Origin: Candidatus Thorarchaeota archaeon
GTDB taxonomy: Archaea > Asgardarchaeota > Thorarchaeia > Thorarchaeales > Thorarchaeaceae
Direction of reading: 5' to 3'
DNA: 64,000 nt
Assembly: GCA_013388835.1 (NCBI GenBank)
Contig: JACAEL010000026.1
Span: 28,780 to 92,779, forward strand
The translations under genes and the position numbers were made by a program. Under the pieces are notes generated by a model. It saw nothing but the letters and a program-made list of their open reading frames with translations, had not been told where the DNA came from and searched no databases. This document shows positions 53,866-61,803 of the stretch, one piece after another (within the stretch, counting starts at the first letter, position 1; the number at the start of each line of letters is the position of its first letter).

Positions 53866-55116
53866 TTGTTCAAGTTCCTCAAACGAGACCCGGTCGAACA
53901 GGCCAAGAAGCACATCGAGAAGGCTCTAGACGAGCTTGAGCACGGTTACGCAGACTACGCGTCCGCCGAGTATGAACGGGCAGCGCAGATGTTCAAGGAC
54001 GCAGACCAGGCGGACTTTGCAATCAAATACTTCCGTGAGGCAGCATACTGTGCCCTTGAACGGGATGACCACACACGAGCGGCGGAGATGAAGATCCGGG
54101 CAGCAGAAGTACTGGTTGGGGAGGGCCGGTTCGAGGAGGCGAGCGGTCTCTACTCTGAAGCCTCGGACCACTACTTCAGACAGAAGAACACGCAGGAGTC
54201 GTCGCGTGCCTTGTCAATGGCTGTCTTCTCAAGCCTTGCGGCCAGAAGCTTTGACACGGCCACGAACATCTGCAGAAAGGGTGAGAAGCGGTCTACCGGT
54301 CCGAAGTCCTCAGATCGAGGTGTACATGAGCTCGCTGAGGTCTGCGTGCGGATACTCTGCGAGGGGGCGACCCTGACAGAGAGTGAGCTGCAGTCTGCGC
54401 TTGACAGATTCAGACCGAGGGACTCGGAGGCGCCGCTGATTGACTTCGTCACCACATCAGTCCGACTGGCACTGAAGACGGAGGTCTCTCTGGAGTGGGC
54501 TGGTCCCAAAGCAGAGAGAGCCATGGTAAAGACTCCTCTTGAGTTTGAGTTCAGGTATCGTTGTCCAGTGCCAGTGAGAGTGGTCGCGCACAAGTATGCT
54601 CTGTCGAATGGGCTAAAGCTGACCAGCGAGCCATTCCTGACGAAAGAGCCCACACCCGAGGACTCATGGCTGATTGGTGTGCTTCCTGTCCTCAGTGGAG
54701 AGGGACAGGTGGGTCCATTCAGCATAACTCTGGAGGGCGAGAGGGTCCTGGTCAACAAGCAGTCCAACGTCATCAGGTTCACTATCGCCGACGCTCCAGC
54801 CAAGTTGTCGGTCGATATCTCCCCCGCGCGCCTGAAGAGCAATCTGAACGATGAGATGGTATTTGATGTCACTCTGTCGAACAGCGGAAACGGACCCGCG
54901 GCGAGTCTGACTGTTTCGTTGATGATGACTCCGGGACTGGCAATGTCCGTTGGTACATCGGAGAAGGTCATCCAGTCCCTTGGTGTTGGGGAGAAGATGA
55001 GAATCCAGTTCTTCGTGAAGGGCGTTGCAGCAGGGAATGAGCGGTTAACGGTCTGGGTCCGTGATGACTCAGGAGTAGTGGACACAAAGGTCTCAGCGGA
55101 GATCCAAGTTGTCTAG
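53866..55116 (+). CDS. TPR (alpha-SNAP-like) protein with C-terminal CARDB-like domains
   Basis: 416 residues. Residues 1-150 form an alpha-SNAP/TPR-type solenoid (HIEKALDELEHGYADYASAEYERAAQMF; AIKYFREAAYCALERDD; EEASGLYSEASDHYF). Residues about 200-416 hold two beta-sandwich modules (KTPLEFEFRYRCPVPVRVVAH; LNDEMVFDVTLSNSGNGPAASLTVSL), the second a clear CARDB-like fold. It resembles the protein at 3803-5587. TTG 53866 is the likely start, with GGAGTG about eight bases upstream. No membrane segment is present. Confidence 0.78.
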   Translation: MFKFLKRDPVEQAKKHIEKALDELEHGYADYASAEYERAAQMFKDADQADFAIKYFREAAYCALERDDHTRAAEMKIRAAEVLVGEGRFEEASGLYSEASDHYFRQKNTQESSRALSMAVFSSLAARSFDTATNICRKGEKRSTGPKSSDRGVHELAEVCVRILCEGATLTESELQSALDRFRPRDSEAPLIDFVTTSVRLALKTEVSLEWAGPKAERAMVKTPLEFEFRYRCPVPVRVVAHKYALSNGLKLTSEPFLTKEPTPEDSWLIGVLPVLSGEGQVGPFSITLEGERVLVNKQSNVIRFTIADAPAKLSVDISPARLKSNLNDEMVFDVTLSNSGNGPAASLTVSLMMTPGLAMSVGTSEKVIQSLGVGEKMRIQFFVKGVAAGNERLTVWVRDDSGVVDTKVSAEIQVV

Positions 55117-55122
55117 TGATGA

Positions 55123-55860
55123 CTACGCTTTCCTCTTCTGTGCTCTCTCTCTCTCCTCAAGTATGTTCAAGCAAGCACCCATGACCTCTCTGATGGTCTC
55201 TTCAGCATTGAACGATTTCAGGAGGTCCTCCGCATCGTCGAGTCTGTTGTCCGCAAGGGCCTCACTGAACGAGAGAAGGACCGGTAGCCACTCCCAGCGA
55301 GTCTTGTCTACAATCCTCTTTGCCTTCTCAATCCGCTCTCGTGCATCTGCGCTCATCTGAATCGTGGAAAGGCCTATGGCTGCCAGAGACAGGTCGATCA
55401 TTGCACGTTCCGCCTTTCCCTCTTCTAACGCCTTGTCCGCAGCCTGACTGTACAGCTTTGCCATGTTCTCTGCACAGGTCAAGAAGTAGTCCGAGTTGTT
55501 AAGCTTGTGACATGAGTAGGCGGCCCAGAGGTAGGCCTGTGCGGCAGTCTCGGTGAGTCCCGCTTCAAGGGCTTGGTCTGCAGAGTTCTCGAAGAGTGTG
55601 AGCGCAGTGTCGAACTCACTCACCTGTTTGTATTGTGTGGCTGCCTCGAAGTAGGCCGTGGCCGCAGTCTTGTGGTCATCAGACTCCGCACTTGCCTCTG
55701 CAAAGATGTGATAGTTTTCCGCTGCCTTTCTGGTCATCTCCACTACTTTGTCCAGATAACACGCAGCTGCCTGTTTGTACTGGTTGGCAGCCTGATAGAA
55801 CTTGTCACTCTCTGCAAACTCGCCAGCGAGCCGTTCCCACTGACTGCATTCGTGTTCCAT
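55123..55860 (-). CDS. Alpha-SNAP-like TPR protein
   Basis: 245 residues composed almost wholly of helical hairpins of about 40 residues with Ala/Tyr packing (SDKFYQAANQYKQAAACYLDKV; DDHKTAATAYFEAATQYKQVSEFDTALTLFENSADQ; ETAAQAYLWAAYSCHKLNNSDYFLTCAENMAKLYSQAADKALEEG). This is the pattern of SNAP-family and TPR adaptor proteins. GAGGTAG precedes ATG 55860. It converges with the previous TPR gene, their stops six bases apart, which suggests a functional pair. SNARE-like partners are not visible here. Confidence 0.75.
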   Translation of the reverse strand: MEHECSQWERLAGEFAESDKFYQAANQYKQAAACYLDKVVEMTRKAAENYHIFAEASAESDDHKTAATAYFEAATQYKQVSEFDTALTLFENSADQALEAGLTETAAQAYLWAAYSCHKLNNSDYFLTCAENMAKLYSQAADKALEEGKAERAMIDLSLAAIGLSTIQMSADARERIEKAKRIVDKTRWEWLPVLLSFSEALADNRLDDAEDLLKSFNAEETIREVMGACLNILEERERAQKRKA

Positions 55861-55979
55861 TACTCTCTACCTCTTCAGAGCACACACTCTAGGCGCTAGA
55901 CCTATCATCTGACAGCCTACTTATGCCTGTGTTGCACAAATACCTTATGCCGACAGACCGGATTCGATTATTCGCAAGG

Positions 55980-57257
55980 TCACTTGGACCTGCCAGACCT
56001 TGCCAGCTCGTCTAGGATCTCCTTGGCGCGTTCCACTTTGACCACCCCTTCCTTGACCATCATCTCCGCGACAAGGTCAATCATCTCGCCTCTTGCACCA
56101 GCGGTGGTGGCAACGTTGCGAGCATGCAGTGCCATGTGCCCCTTCTGGATGCCCTCAGCGGCAAGCGCTCTCAGTGCGGCCAGGTTCTGTGCCAGACCGA
56201 CGCTGGCGATGACATGCCCGAGCTCAGACGCGGTCCTCACACCGAGTATCTTTACACATGCTCTGGCGACAGGATGAATCTTGGTGGCTCCACCAACAAG
56301 GCCTACTGCCATCGGTATCTCGATGGACCCAATGAGATTTCCGTCCGTGTCTCTCTCATATTTCGTGAGTGAGTGATATCCTCCGACCGAGGCATAGCTG
56401 TGTCCACCTGCTTCTATTGCCCTGAAGTCGTTTCCAGTCGCTATGACAACTGCATCGATGCCGTTCATTATTCCCTTGTTATGCGTGGCACAACGGTAGG
56501 GGTCCGCCTCCGCAAAGGCCCAAGCGGCGATGATACCGTCAACCACATCGTCCCCGCCGAGCAACTCCCTGTCGAACTTGGCCCGTGCTCGCACGAGTCT
56601 TAGGTCAGCCAAGTTGGACAGTATTCGCAGAAGGACTCTGCCGCGGGTCAGCTCCTGTATCCTTGGTGCAAGTGCTTCCGCCATTGTGTTGACCGCATTG
56701 GCCCCCATCGCATCGCGTGTGTCTACTATCAGTTCGGAGATCACCATCGGCCCGACCGACGAGTCAATCACTCGGACACGCAGGTCCTTTGCTCCTCCTC
56801 CAAACTTGACAAGAATCGGGTCCTTATCGTTCGCCATCCTGAGCAGTTCTTCCTTTGCCTCGAGGACCCTGAGCTTCGCCTCAAATGGCGCAGGGACGCT
56901 GACCGCCTGTATCTGAGCTATCATCACTGGTCCCGTGTCCGTGGCGGTGAATCCTCCATGCACTCTGGCAATCCTTGCGGCATTGCTGGCTGCAGCGACA
57001 ACAGATGGTTCTTCGATTGCCATTGGGACCAGGTAGTCCTTGCCATCTATCAGGAAGTTAGTCGCGATACCTAGCGGCAGAGGCATTGCACCGACGACAT
57101 TCTCTATCATGTGGTCGAGTATGGACATGTCCACCTTGCCGGGGTCAGTGAGCGGACCGATGTCCTCTTCCGTCACTCCAGTGGCTTCCTTGAGCATCCG
57201 AATGCGTTCTTCTCGCTCCAGCTTGTAGAATCCTGACAGTCTCGAGTCCCTGACCAT
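55980..57257 (-). CDS. mvaA: HMG-CoA reductase, class II (bacterial-type)
   Basis: 425 residues. Catalytic residues are all visible: Glu in MAIEEPSVVAAAS (E82/E83), Lys in ATHNKGIMNG, Asp in ATGNDFRAIEAG and His in ALHARNVA. The opening SRLSGFYKLEREERI, ENVVGAMPLPLGIATNF and DTRDAMGANAVNTM identify class II, the Pseudomonas mevalonii type, rather than the class I enzyme of most archaea. The enzyme makes mevalonate for isoprenoid lipids (or could run the reverse direction). Start ATG 57257. Confidence 0.95.
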   Translation of the reverse strand: MVRDSRLSGFYKLEREERIRMLKEATGVTEEDIGPLTDPGKVDMSILDHMIENVVGAMPLPLGIATNFLIDGKDYLVPMAIEEPSVVAAASNAARIARVHGGFTATDTGPVMIAQIQAVSVPAPFEAKLRVLEAKEELLRMANDKDPILVKFGGGAKDLRVRVIDSSVGPMVISELIVDTRDAMGANAVNTMAEALAPRIQELTRGRVLLRILSNLADLRLVRARAKFDRELLGGDDVVDGIIAAWAFAEADPYRCATHNKGIMNGIDAVVIATGNDFRAIEAGGHSYASVGGYHSLTKYERDTDGNLIGSIEIPMAVGLVGGATKIHPVARACVKILGVRTASELGHVIASVGLAQNLAALRALAAEGIQKGHMALHARNVATTAGARGEMIDLVAEMMVKEGVVKVERAKEILDELARSGRSK

Positions 57258-57397
57258 GTTTCATCAACTGAGCCTACATCCGTGCACCTCTAATAAGACT
57301 GATGGGTGCGGGATGTGGACTGCGCAAAACGACAGTGCAGGACGAGTCGTGACCATAGGTTTAAGTCCGCCTCGACAGGCGAGGTGGTGATTCGGTT

Positions 57398-58915
57398 ATG
57401 CCTTCAGAGCAGGACTTCAGTGAGACCATATACGGCCTCTGTAAGAAGAGAGGATTCTTCTGGGGGCCGTCTCCAGAGATATATGGCGGCAGTGCGGGTC
57501 TCTATGACCTTGGTCCCCTTGGCAAGCTCCTGAAGAACAGACTGGAGAACGTCATCAGGGCCTCCTTTGTCAAGGCAGGGTTTTGGGAAGTCGAGTGTCC
57601 CACCGTGTCTCCAGCGGTGGTCTGGAAGGCATCGGGTCATGAGGATGGTTTTGTTGACCCTGTCACAGAGTGTACAAAGTGTGGCCAGGCCTACCGGGCT
57701 GACAACCTGATTGAGGAGCAAGCCCCAACAGCCAATATCAGGGGTCTCTCCATTGACGAACTCACGGCGAAGATACGGGAACTGGACATAAGGTGTCCCT
57801 CTTGCAAGTCCGAACTTGGAGCGGTCCGCAGGTACAATCTGATGCTTCGCACAAAGCTCGGACTCGGTCAGGATGCGTACATGCGACCCGAGACTGCAAC
57901 TACAACCTATCTTCTCTTCAAGCGGCTGTTGACATTCTTCAGGGACAGACTGCCAGCCATGGTCTTCCAGATTGGAAAGGCGTACCGGAACGAGATATCA
58001 CCCAGACAGGGAATGCTGCGGCTCAGGGAGTTCACACAGGTAGAAGGGCAGATCTTCCTTCAGGACCCTGACGAGGTGCAGTGGCCTAAGTTCGAGTCGA
58101 TTGAGAATGAGCAGTTGCCTCTTCTCCCATACACCACACAGGAGAAGAAGAGCGACAAGGTGGACTCAATCAAGATGAAGGATGCGTTGAAGAAGGGCCA
58201 CTTTCAGACCCCAGCCTATGCATGGTGTGTCCACCTCGCCTACAGCATATTCCGCAGTATGGGCTTCTCGCCTGAGCACCTCCGTCTAAGACAACATCTT
58301 CCAAGCGAGAGAGCTCACTATGCAGCAGACGCGTGGGACATCGAAGTCCTGACCCGGAGCTTCGGTTGGGTCGAGTGCTGTGGCGTGCATGACAGAGGAA
58401 ACTATGACCTGGGGCGTCACCAGGAGTTCAGCAAGGAGAAGATGACCACCAAGGTGGATGGCAAGGACACTGTACCCAATGTACTTGAGATAGCATTTGG
58501 AGTGGAGCGTCCTATGTTCTGCCAGATTGACAATGCGTACGACGAGGACCCCGAGCGGACTTGGTTGAGGTTTCCGCCCCCTATAGCCCCCGTGCAGGTC
58601 GCGGTCTTCCCACTGATGGACAAGGAGGAGCTCACTGGTCCTGCCAGTCGAATACACGGTGATGTGTCGGAGTCAGGTCTGATCAGCTACTATGACACGA
58701 GCGGCTCAATCGGCCGCAGGTACAGGAGACAAGACGAGATAGGCACGCCTTACTGTGTCACCGTCGACTATCAGACCATTGATGACGCCACTGTCACTGT
58801 GCGTGACCGCGACTCGATGGAACAGGTGCGGATACGGACCGATGACCTTCTGAGCACACTCAGAAGGCTGGTCTCTGGTAGAGTGAGCTTCGAGTCGCTG
58901 AAGAGTCAGGGTTAG
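57398..58915 (+). CDS. glyS: Glycyl-tRNA synthetase, archaeal/eukaryotic type
   Basis: 505 residues of the dimeric class II enzyme. Features are YGGSAGLYDLGPLGKLLKN, the motif 2 region GKAYRNEISPRQGMLRLREFTQVEGQIF, ECCGVHDRGNYDLGRH, motif 3 IAFGVERPMF and a C-terminal anticodon-binding domain (IAPVQVAVFPLMDKEEL). Two CxxC pairs (CTKCGQAY, CPSCKSEL) form a zinc site in the insertion. GAGGTGGTGAT lies upstream of ATG 57398. The last Gly and TAG stop belong to repeat copy D. Confidence 0.96.
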   Translation: MPSEQDFSETIYGLCKKRGFFWGPSPEIYGGSAGLYDLGPLGKLLKNRLENVIRASFVKAGFWEVECPTVSPAVVWKASGHEDGFVDPVTECTKCGQAYRADNLIEEQAPTANIRGLSIDELTAKIRELDIRCPSCKSELGAVRRYNLMLRTKLGLGQDAYMRPETATTTYLLFKRLLTFFRDRLPAMVFQIGKAYRNEISPRQGMLRLREFTQVEGQIFLQDPDEVQWPKFESIENEQLPLLPYTTQEKKSDKVDSIKMKDALKKGHFQTPAYAWCVHLAYSIFRSMGFSPEHLRLRQHLPSERAHYAADAWDIEVLTRSFGWVECCGVHDRGNYDLGRHQEFSKEKMTTKVDGKDTVPNVLEIAFGVERPMFCQIDNAYDEDPERTWLRFPPPIAPVQVAVFPLMDKEELTGPASRIHGDVSESGLISYYDTSGSIGRRYRRQDEIGTPYCVTVDYQTIDDATVTVRDRDSMEQVRIRTDDLLSTLRRLVSGRVSFESLKSQG

Positions 58916-59101
58916 CAGCAGCTGCCCAGAAGTTGGACGGTCTTGGACATCGCTGCGTGGTGCATGTATGACTCCGTGCGGGAACGGAGAGCTCGAGGTC
59001 GGCTCGACACATCATGAGACCTCGAGGAGTGACCCCAGTGCCGTATCCTGGGAGTGACAAGACTCCTGTGTCCAACTCTGTCCAGCTAAGAATGAACGGT
59101 G
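58909..59101 (+). repeat. Dispersed ~190-bp element, copy D
   Basis: Full-length copy running from GGGTTAGCAGCAGCTGCCC to GAATGAACGGTG. The perfect central stem is CTCGAGGTC (58992-59000) with GACCTCGAG (59018-59026); a second hairpin CTCCGT-ACGGAG precedes it. Ends form an imperfect inverted repeat (AGCTGCCCAGAAGTTGGAC against AGCTGGACAGAGTTGGAC). It is entered by glyS transcription from the GGTTAG end, as copy C is by the Nre gene, and lies between convergent genes. Confidence 0.9.
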
Positions 59102-59102
59102 C

Positions 59103-59336
59103 CTAAGAGAGAGGTCCGTGCTTCCTGGCGCCGGGAAAGAGCTCTTGCAGCGCATCCATGATCGACGCCTTCTGGACTGTAACGCCCTTGCGCCTCAGGG
59201 CACCGTGGATCTCTTCGGTGATGTCGTCAATGCTCTTTCCCTTGAAGGGAATCTTGTCTGTGGTCTTGCCTGCACTCTTAATCTCGATTTCCTCGGTCTT
59301 CTTTTCTATGGTGTACTGTGTGCCAGTGATTCTCAA
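59103..59336 (-). CDS. Small protein of unknown function
   Basis: 77 residues with strands then a helix (TQYTIEKKTEEIEIKSAG; SIDDITEEIHGALRRKGVTVQKASIMDALQELFPG). No family was recognised. TTG 59336 is supported by GGAGG seven bases upstream; an AATATACGG near 59350-59358 or GTTTAATAC near 59381-59389 may be its TATA box. Its stop abuts repeat copy D. Confidence 0.6.
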   Translation of the reverse strand: MRITGTQYTIEKKTEEIEIKSAGKTTDKIPFKGKSIDDITEEIHGALRRKGVTVQKASIMDALQELFPGARKHGPLS

Positions 59337-59473
59337 TACGATGCCTCCGTATATTGGCCTAGTGAGTCATTTGCGAAATGTAGTATTAAACGCATCTGGC
59401 ATTACAGAGCTGAGCATGGATTGGACCGCTGTCTGAGTGCGGGCTTGGACACGCTCTATGGCAAGGGCACGGT

Positions 59474-60025
59474 ATGCGCGACGAACGCAGAGATGGTGAC
59501 ATGAATCCAGAGCGCTCAAGTTACTGTAGAAAGAGAGAAATAGTGAGCAGTCATCCGGGTATCAGGAATGCCATAGTGAGCGAGAGCCAATCAAGAGTCC
59601 AGATAAAGAGAATCCTTGCAGCAGTGGACGGTTCGGAGTATTCCGACAAGGCGGTGAAGTATGCGTGCGCAATCGCAGGGCCCCTGTCAGCTGAGGTCTA
59701 TCTGCTCTATGTGGTGGCGATGCTAGTGAACGCGACCCCGTACGGCGATGCAGTGACCGACCAGCCGTTTCTAGCTCTGCAGAAGGTGGGAGAGGACGTA
59801 TTGGCAAGGGCAAAGAGAGTGGCTCGTGACAACGGATGCGAGGCTGTGGACTTGATCAGTTACGGCGATGCCGCTGCCCAGATAATCGAAGTCGCTCAGG
59901 CAAAGAGTGTGGACCTGATTGTGATGGGCACACGCGGAATTGGCGGTATCAAGAGGCTCTTCGTTGGCTCCACCAGTGACAGGGTCATCCGACAGGCGAG
60001 TTGTCCGGTGATGGTCGTAAGATAG
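59474..60025 (+). CDS. Universal stress protein (UspA family)
   Basis: 183 residues. The UspA fold begins near residue 42 with IKRILAAVDGSEYSDKAVKYA and ends with the ATP-binding signature GTRGIGGIKRLFVGSTSDRVIRQASCPVMVV. ATP-binding UspA proteins act as stress-related dimeric switches. The first 40 residues are outside the family; ATG 59474 has AAGGG upstream, while ATG 59501 or GTGs at 59542 and 59575 would give a more usual length. It lies 27 bases before the RACo-like gene. Confidence 0.86.
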   Translation: MRDERRDGDMNPERSSYCRKREIVSSHPGIRNAIVSESQSRVQIKRILAAVDGSEYSDKAVKYACAIAGPLSAEVYLLYVVAMLVNATPYGDAVTDQPFLALQKVGEDVLARAKRVARDNGCEAVDLISYGDAAAQIIEVAQAKSVDLIVMGTRGIGGIKRLFVGSTSDRVIRQASCPVMVVR

Positions 60026-60052
60026 TCTGGTTCGAATGCTGAGGTCAGCTGT

Positions 60053-61309
60053 TTGACTCCGGGCGGCGAACTTGGGATTGCAGTCGACCTTGGCTCTTCG
60101 AGTATCAATGTGAGCGTGTTGAGTCTTGACTCAGGAGAGCAGGTCGGTAGCGCAGTCGTGAGCAATCCGCTCCTATCGGAGGGCCCCGAGGTCGTCTCAA
60201 TGCTGCGTTCTTATGTGTCCAGCGAGCCAGAGTCGCAGCGGCTGAGGCAGCGCCTCACTCAGGCAGTTGTGCTCGCCACGAGGCATGCGTGTTCTTCTGG
60301 TGCGACCGACCTCCGCAAGGTGAAGAGTGCTGTAGTTGCAGGGAACAGTGTCACTCGGGGCATCTTCTTCGGACGGACACTCGACGAGCTGACCCGGCCT
60401 CCCTACACACTGGGTGACCGTGGCGCCATACTTCAAGGCGCAGGTGACCCCACCATCCCGGGATTTCCAGACGTGACGTGGTACTCTCCTCCGTGCATTG
60501 AGTCATTTGTTGGTTCCGATGCAGTCTGTGTCCTCCTGTATGCATTGAATAGAGATGACAGGGTACCGCTGCTGGTTGTCGACATAGGAACGAACACGGA
60601 GGTCTCTGTGTGCAGAGACGATTGCGTATGGACAGCGTCTGCTGCCTCAGGTCCAGCCTTCGAGGGGATGGCGATGGAGTGCGGTATGCCTGCAACTGTC
60701 GGAGCGATATGGCGGGTGAGGATTCCGTCAGCAAGCTCTCCCCCCCTCGTGGACACGATTGACGGCGGTCTTCCTCAAGGGCTATGTGGCACCGGAGCTG
60801 TTTCGCTGCTTGGCGAGCTGCGCCTGCATGGCATCATGAATGCTGAGGGGTCGATTGTACGGTCCTCGTCTCCAAGAGTGAGTGTTGTCGGCGGGATAGT
60901 ACGTTATGCAGTGGTGGAGTCGCAGCAACATGGGGTCTACATCACGCAGCCGGACATCAGAATGCTGCAGCTGTCCAAGGCTGCAATCGCCGCTGCAGTC
61001 CTGAGAGTCCTAGACGTGTCAGAGACACAGCTCTCTCAGGTCGCCAGGGTACTCCTGACTGGTGCGTTCGGATTGCAGCTTGACCTTGACGCTGCCTACC
61101 GCATTGGGCTGCTCCCCCACATGAAAGATGCAGTCACAGTCCAGGTGGAGAATGCCGCACTACGCGGGGCAGAGATGATCCTGACGGAATCAGGTCTTCG
61201 CCGCGAGGCCGAGGAGATTGTAGCAAGGGCGAGATATGTGTGTCTCATGGACGACATGCTGTTCGACGAGATGGTCTCCGCGTTGAGGCGATTCGACAGG
61301 ATTCAGTAG
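60053..61309 (+). CDS. RACo-like ASKHA ATPase (corrinoid-activation type) lacking the [2Fe-2S] domain
   Basis: 418 residues corresponding to the C-terminal actin-like ATPase domain of RACo (DUF4445), which reactivates corrinoid proteins in methyl transfer. Visible elements are GIAVDLGSSSINVSVL (phosphate 1 loop), SAVVAGNSVTRGIF, LVVDIGTNTEVSVC (phosphate 2), SGPAFEGMAMECGM and LLTGAFGLQLDLDAAYRIGLLP. Full RACo proteins start with a ferredoxin-like domain of four cysteines; here the protein begins at the ATPase domain. TTG 60053 is the most likely start. The ending overlaps the convergent PPAT gene by seven bases. Confidence 0.85.
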   Translation: MTPGGELGIAVDLGSSSINVSVLSLDSGEQVGSAVVSNPLLSEGPEVVSMLRSYVSSEPESQRLRQRLTQAVVLATRHACSSGATDLRKVKSAVVAGNSVTRGIFFGRTLDELTRPPYTLGDRGAILQGAGDPTIPGFPDVTWYSPPCIESFVGSDAVCVLLYALNRDDRVPLLVVDIGTNTEVSVCRDDCVWTASAASGPAFEGMAMECGMPATVGAIWRVRIPSASSPPLVDTIDGGLPQGLCGTGAVSLLGELRLHGIMNAEGSIVRSSSPRVSVVGGIVRYAVVESQQHGVYITQPDIRMLQLSKAAIAAAVLRVLDVSETQLSQVARVLLTGAFGLQLDLDAAYRIGLLPHMKDAVTVQVENAALRGAEMILTESGLRREAEEIVARARYVCLMDDMLFDEMVSALRRFDRIQ

Positions 61310-61803
61310 ACGAGGTCTGTGGGGTCAAAGTCCTCCCCTGCCCTGCGCCGAGATGAAGACAGTGGGCGTCCGTCTGATGTCCTGACACGAGGCACGACAA
61401 CTATGTGGAACGGCCTGAGTCTGTTTCTGCGCCTGAGTTCATTGATTCGGAAGGCGTTCTCAACAACACTCAACTCGTCAGAGACCACGAGGGCCTCAAG
61501 ACCCTGCATCCGGTCCGCCCCACCCTCGGGCGTATCAATCGGGAATATCTGACATCTGTGGTTGGCGCCCTCAGCGCTGAGGAACTGGTTCAGGGCCTCC
61601 AGTCTCTCACTGAAGGACTGCATCTTGTGACGGTCGCTCTTGCCTTCGAGCATCACGTCCTTTGTGATTCCGATTCCCACCGTGTCTCCTAGTGCCAGAG
61701 CTGTTCGTAGCAGGTGTCTGTGGCCCTCGTGAAGGTGGTCAAAGGTGCCGGCAAAGACGACCATCTTGTAGGGTCGTTCAGTTTTTGATGACAACTCACA
61801 CAT
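61303..61803 (-). CDS. coaD: Archaeal phosphopantetheine adenylyltransferase
   Basis: About 166 residues of the archaeal PPAT family, which joins 4'-phosphopantetheine to AMP in CoA synthesis. The nucleotidyltransferase motif is GTFDHLHEGHRHLL (HxGH at 25-28) with GITKDVML, SFSERLEALNQFL and the C-terminal VVPRVRTSDGRPLSSSRRR that holds the ISSTxxR-like signature. ATG 61803 overlaps the upstream peptidase stop by eight bases, so the genes are coupled. The archaeal and bacterial CoaD proteins are distant. Confidence 0.92.
   Translation of the reverse strand: MCELSSKTERPYKMVVFAGTFDHLHEGHRHLLRTALALGDTVGIGITKDVMLEGKSDRHKMQSFSERLEALNQFLSAEGANHRCQIFPIDTPEGGADRMQGLEALVVSDELSVVENAFRINELRRRNRLRPFHIVVVPRVRTSDGRPLSSSRRRAGEDFDPTDLVY

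Noticed and set aside
60029..60040. GGTTCGAATGC resembling a tRNA T-loop
   Set aside because: No acceptor, D-arm or anticodon stem can be drawn around it; a similar GGTTCGAAAT near 38734 also fails.
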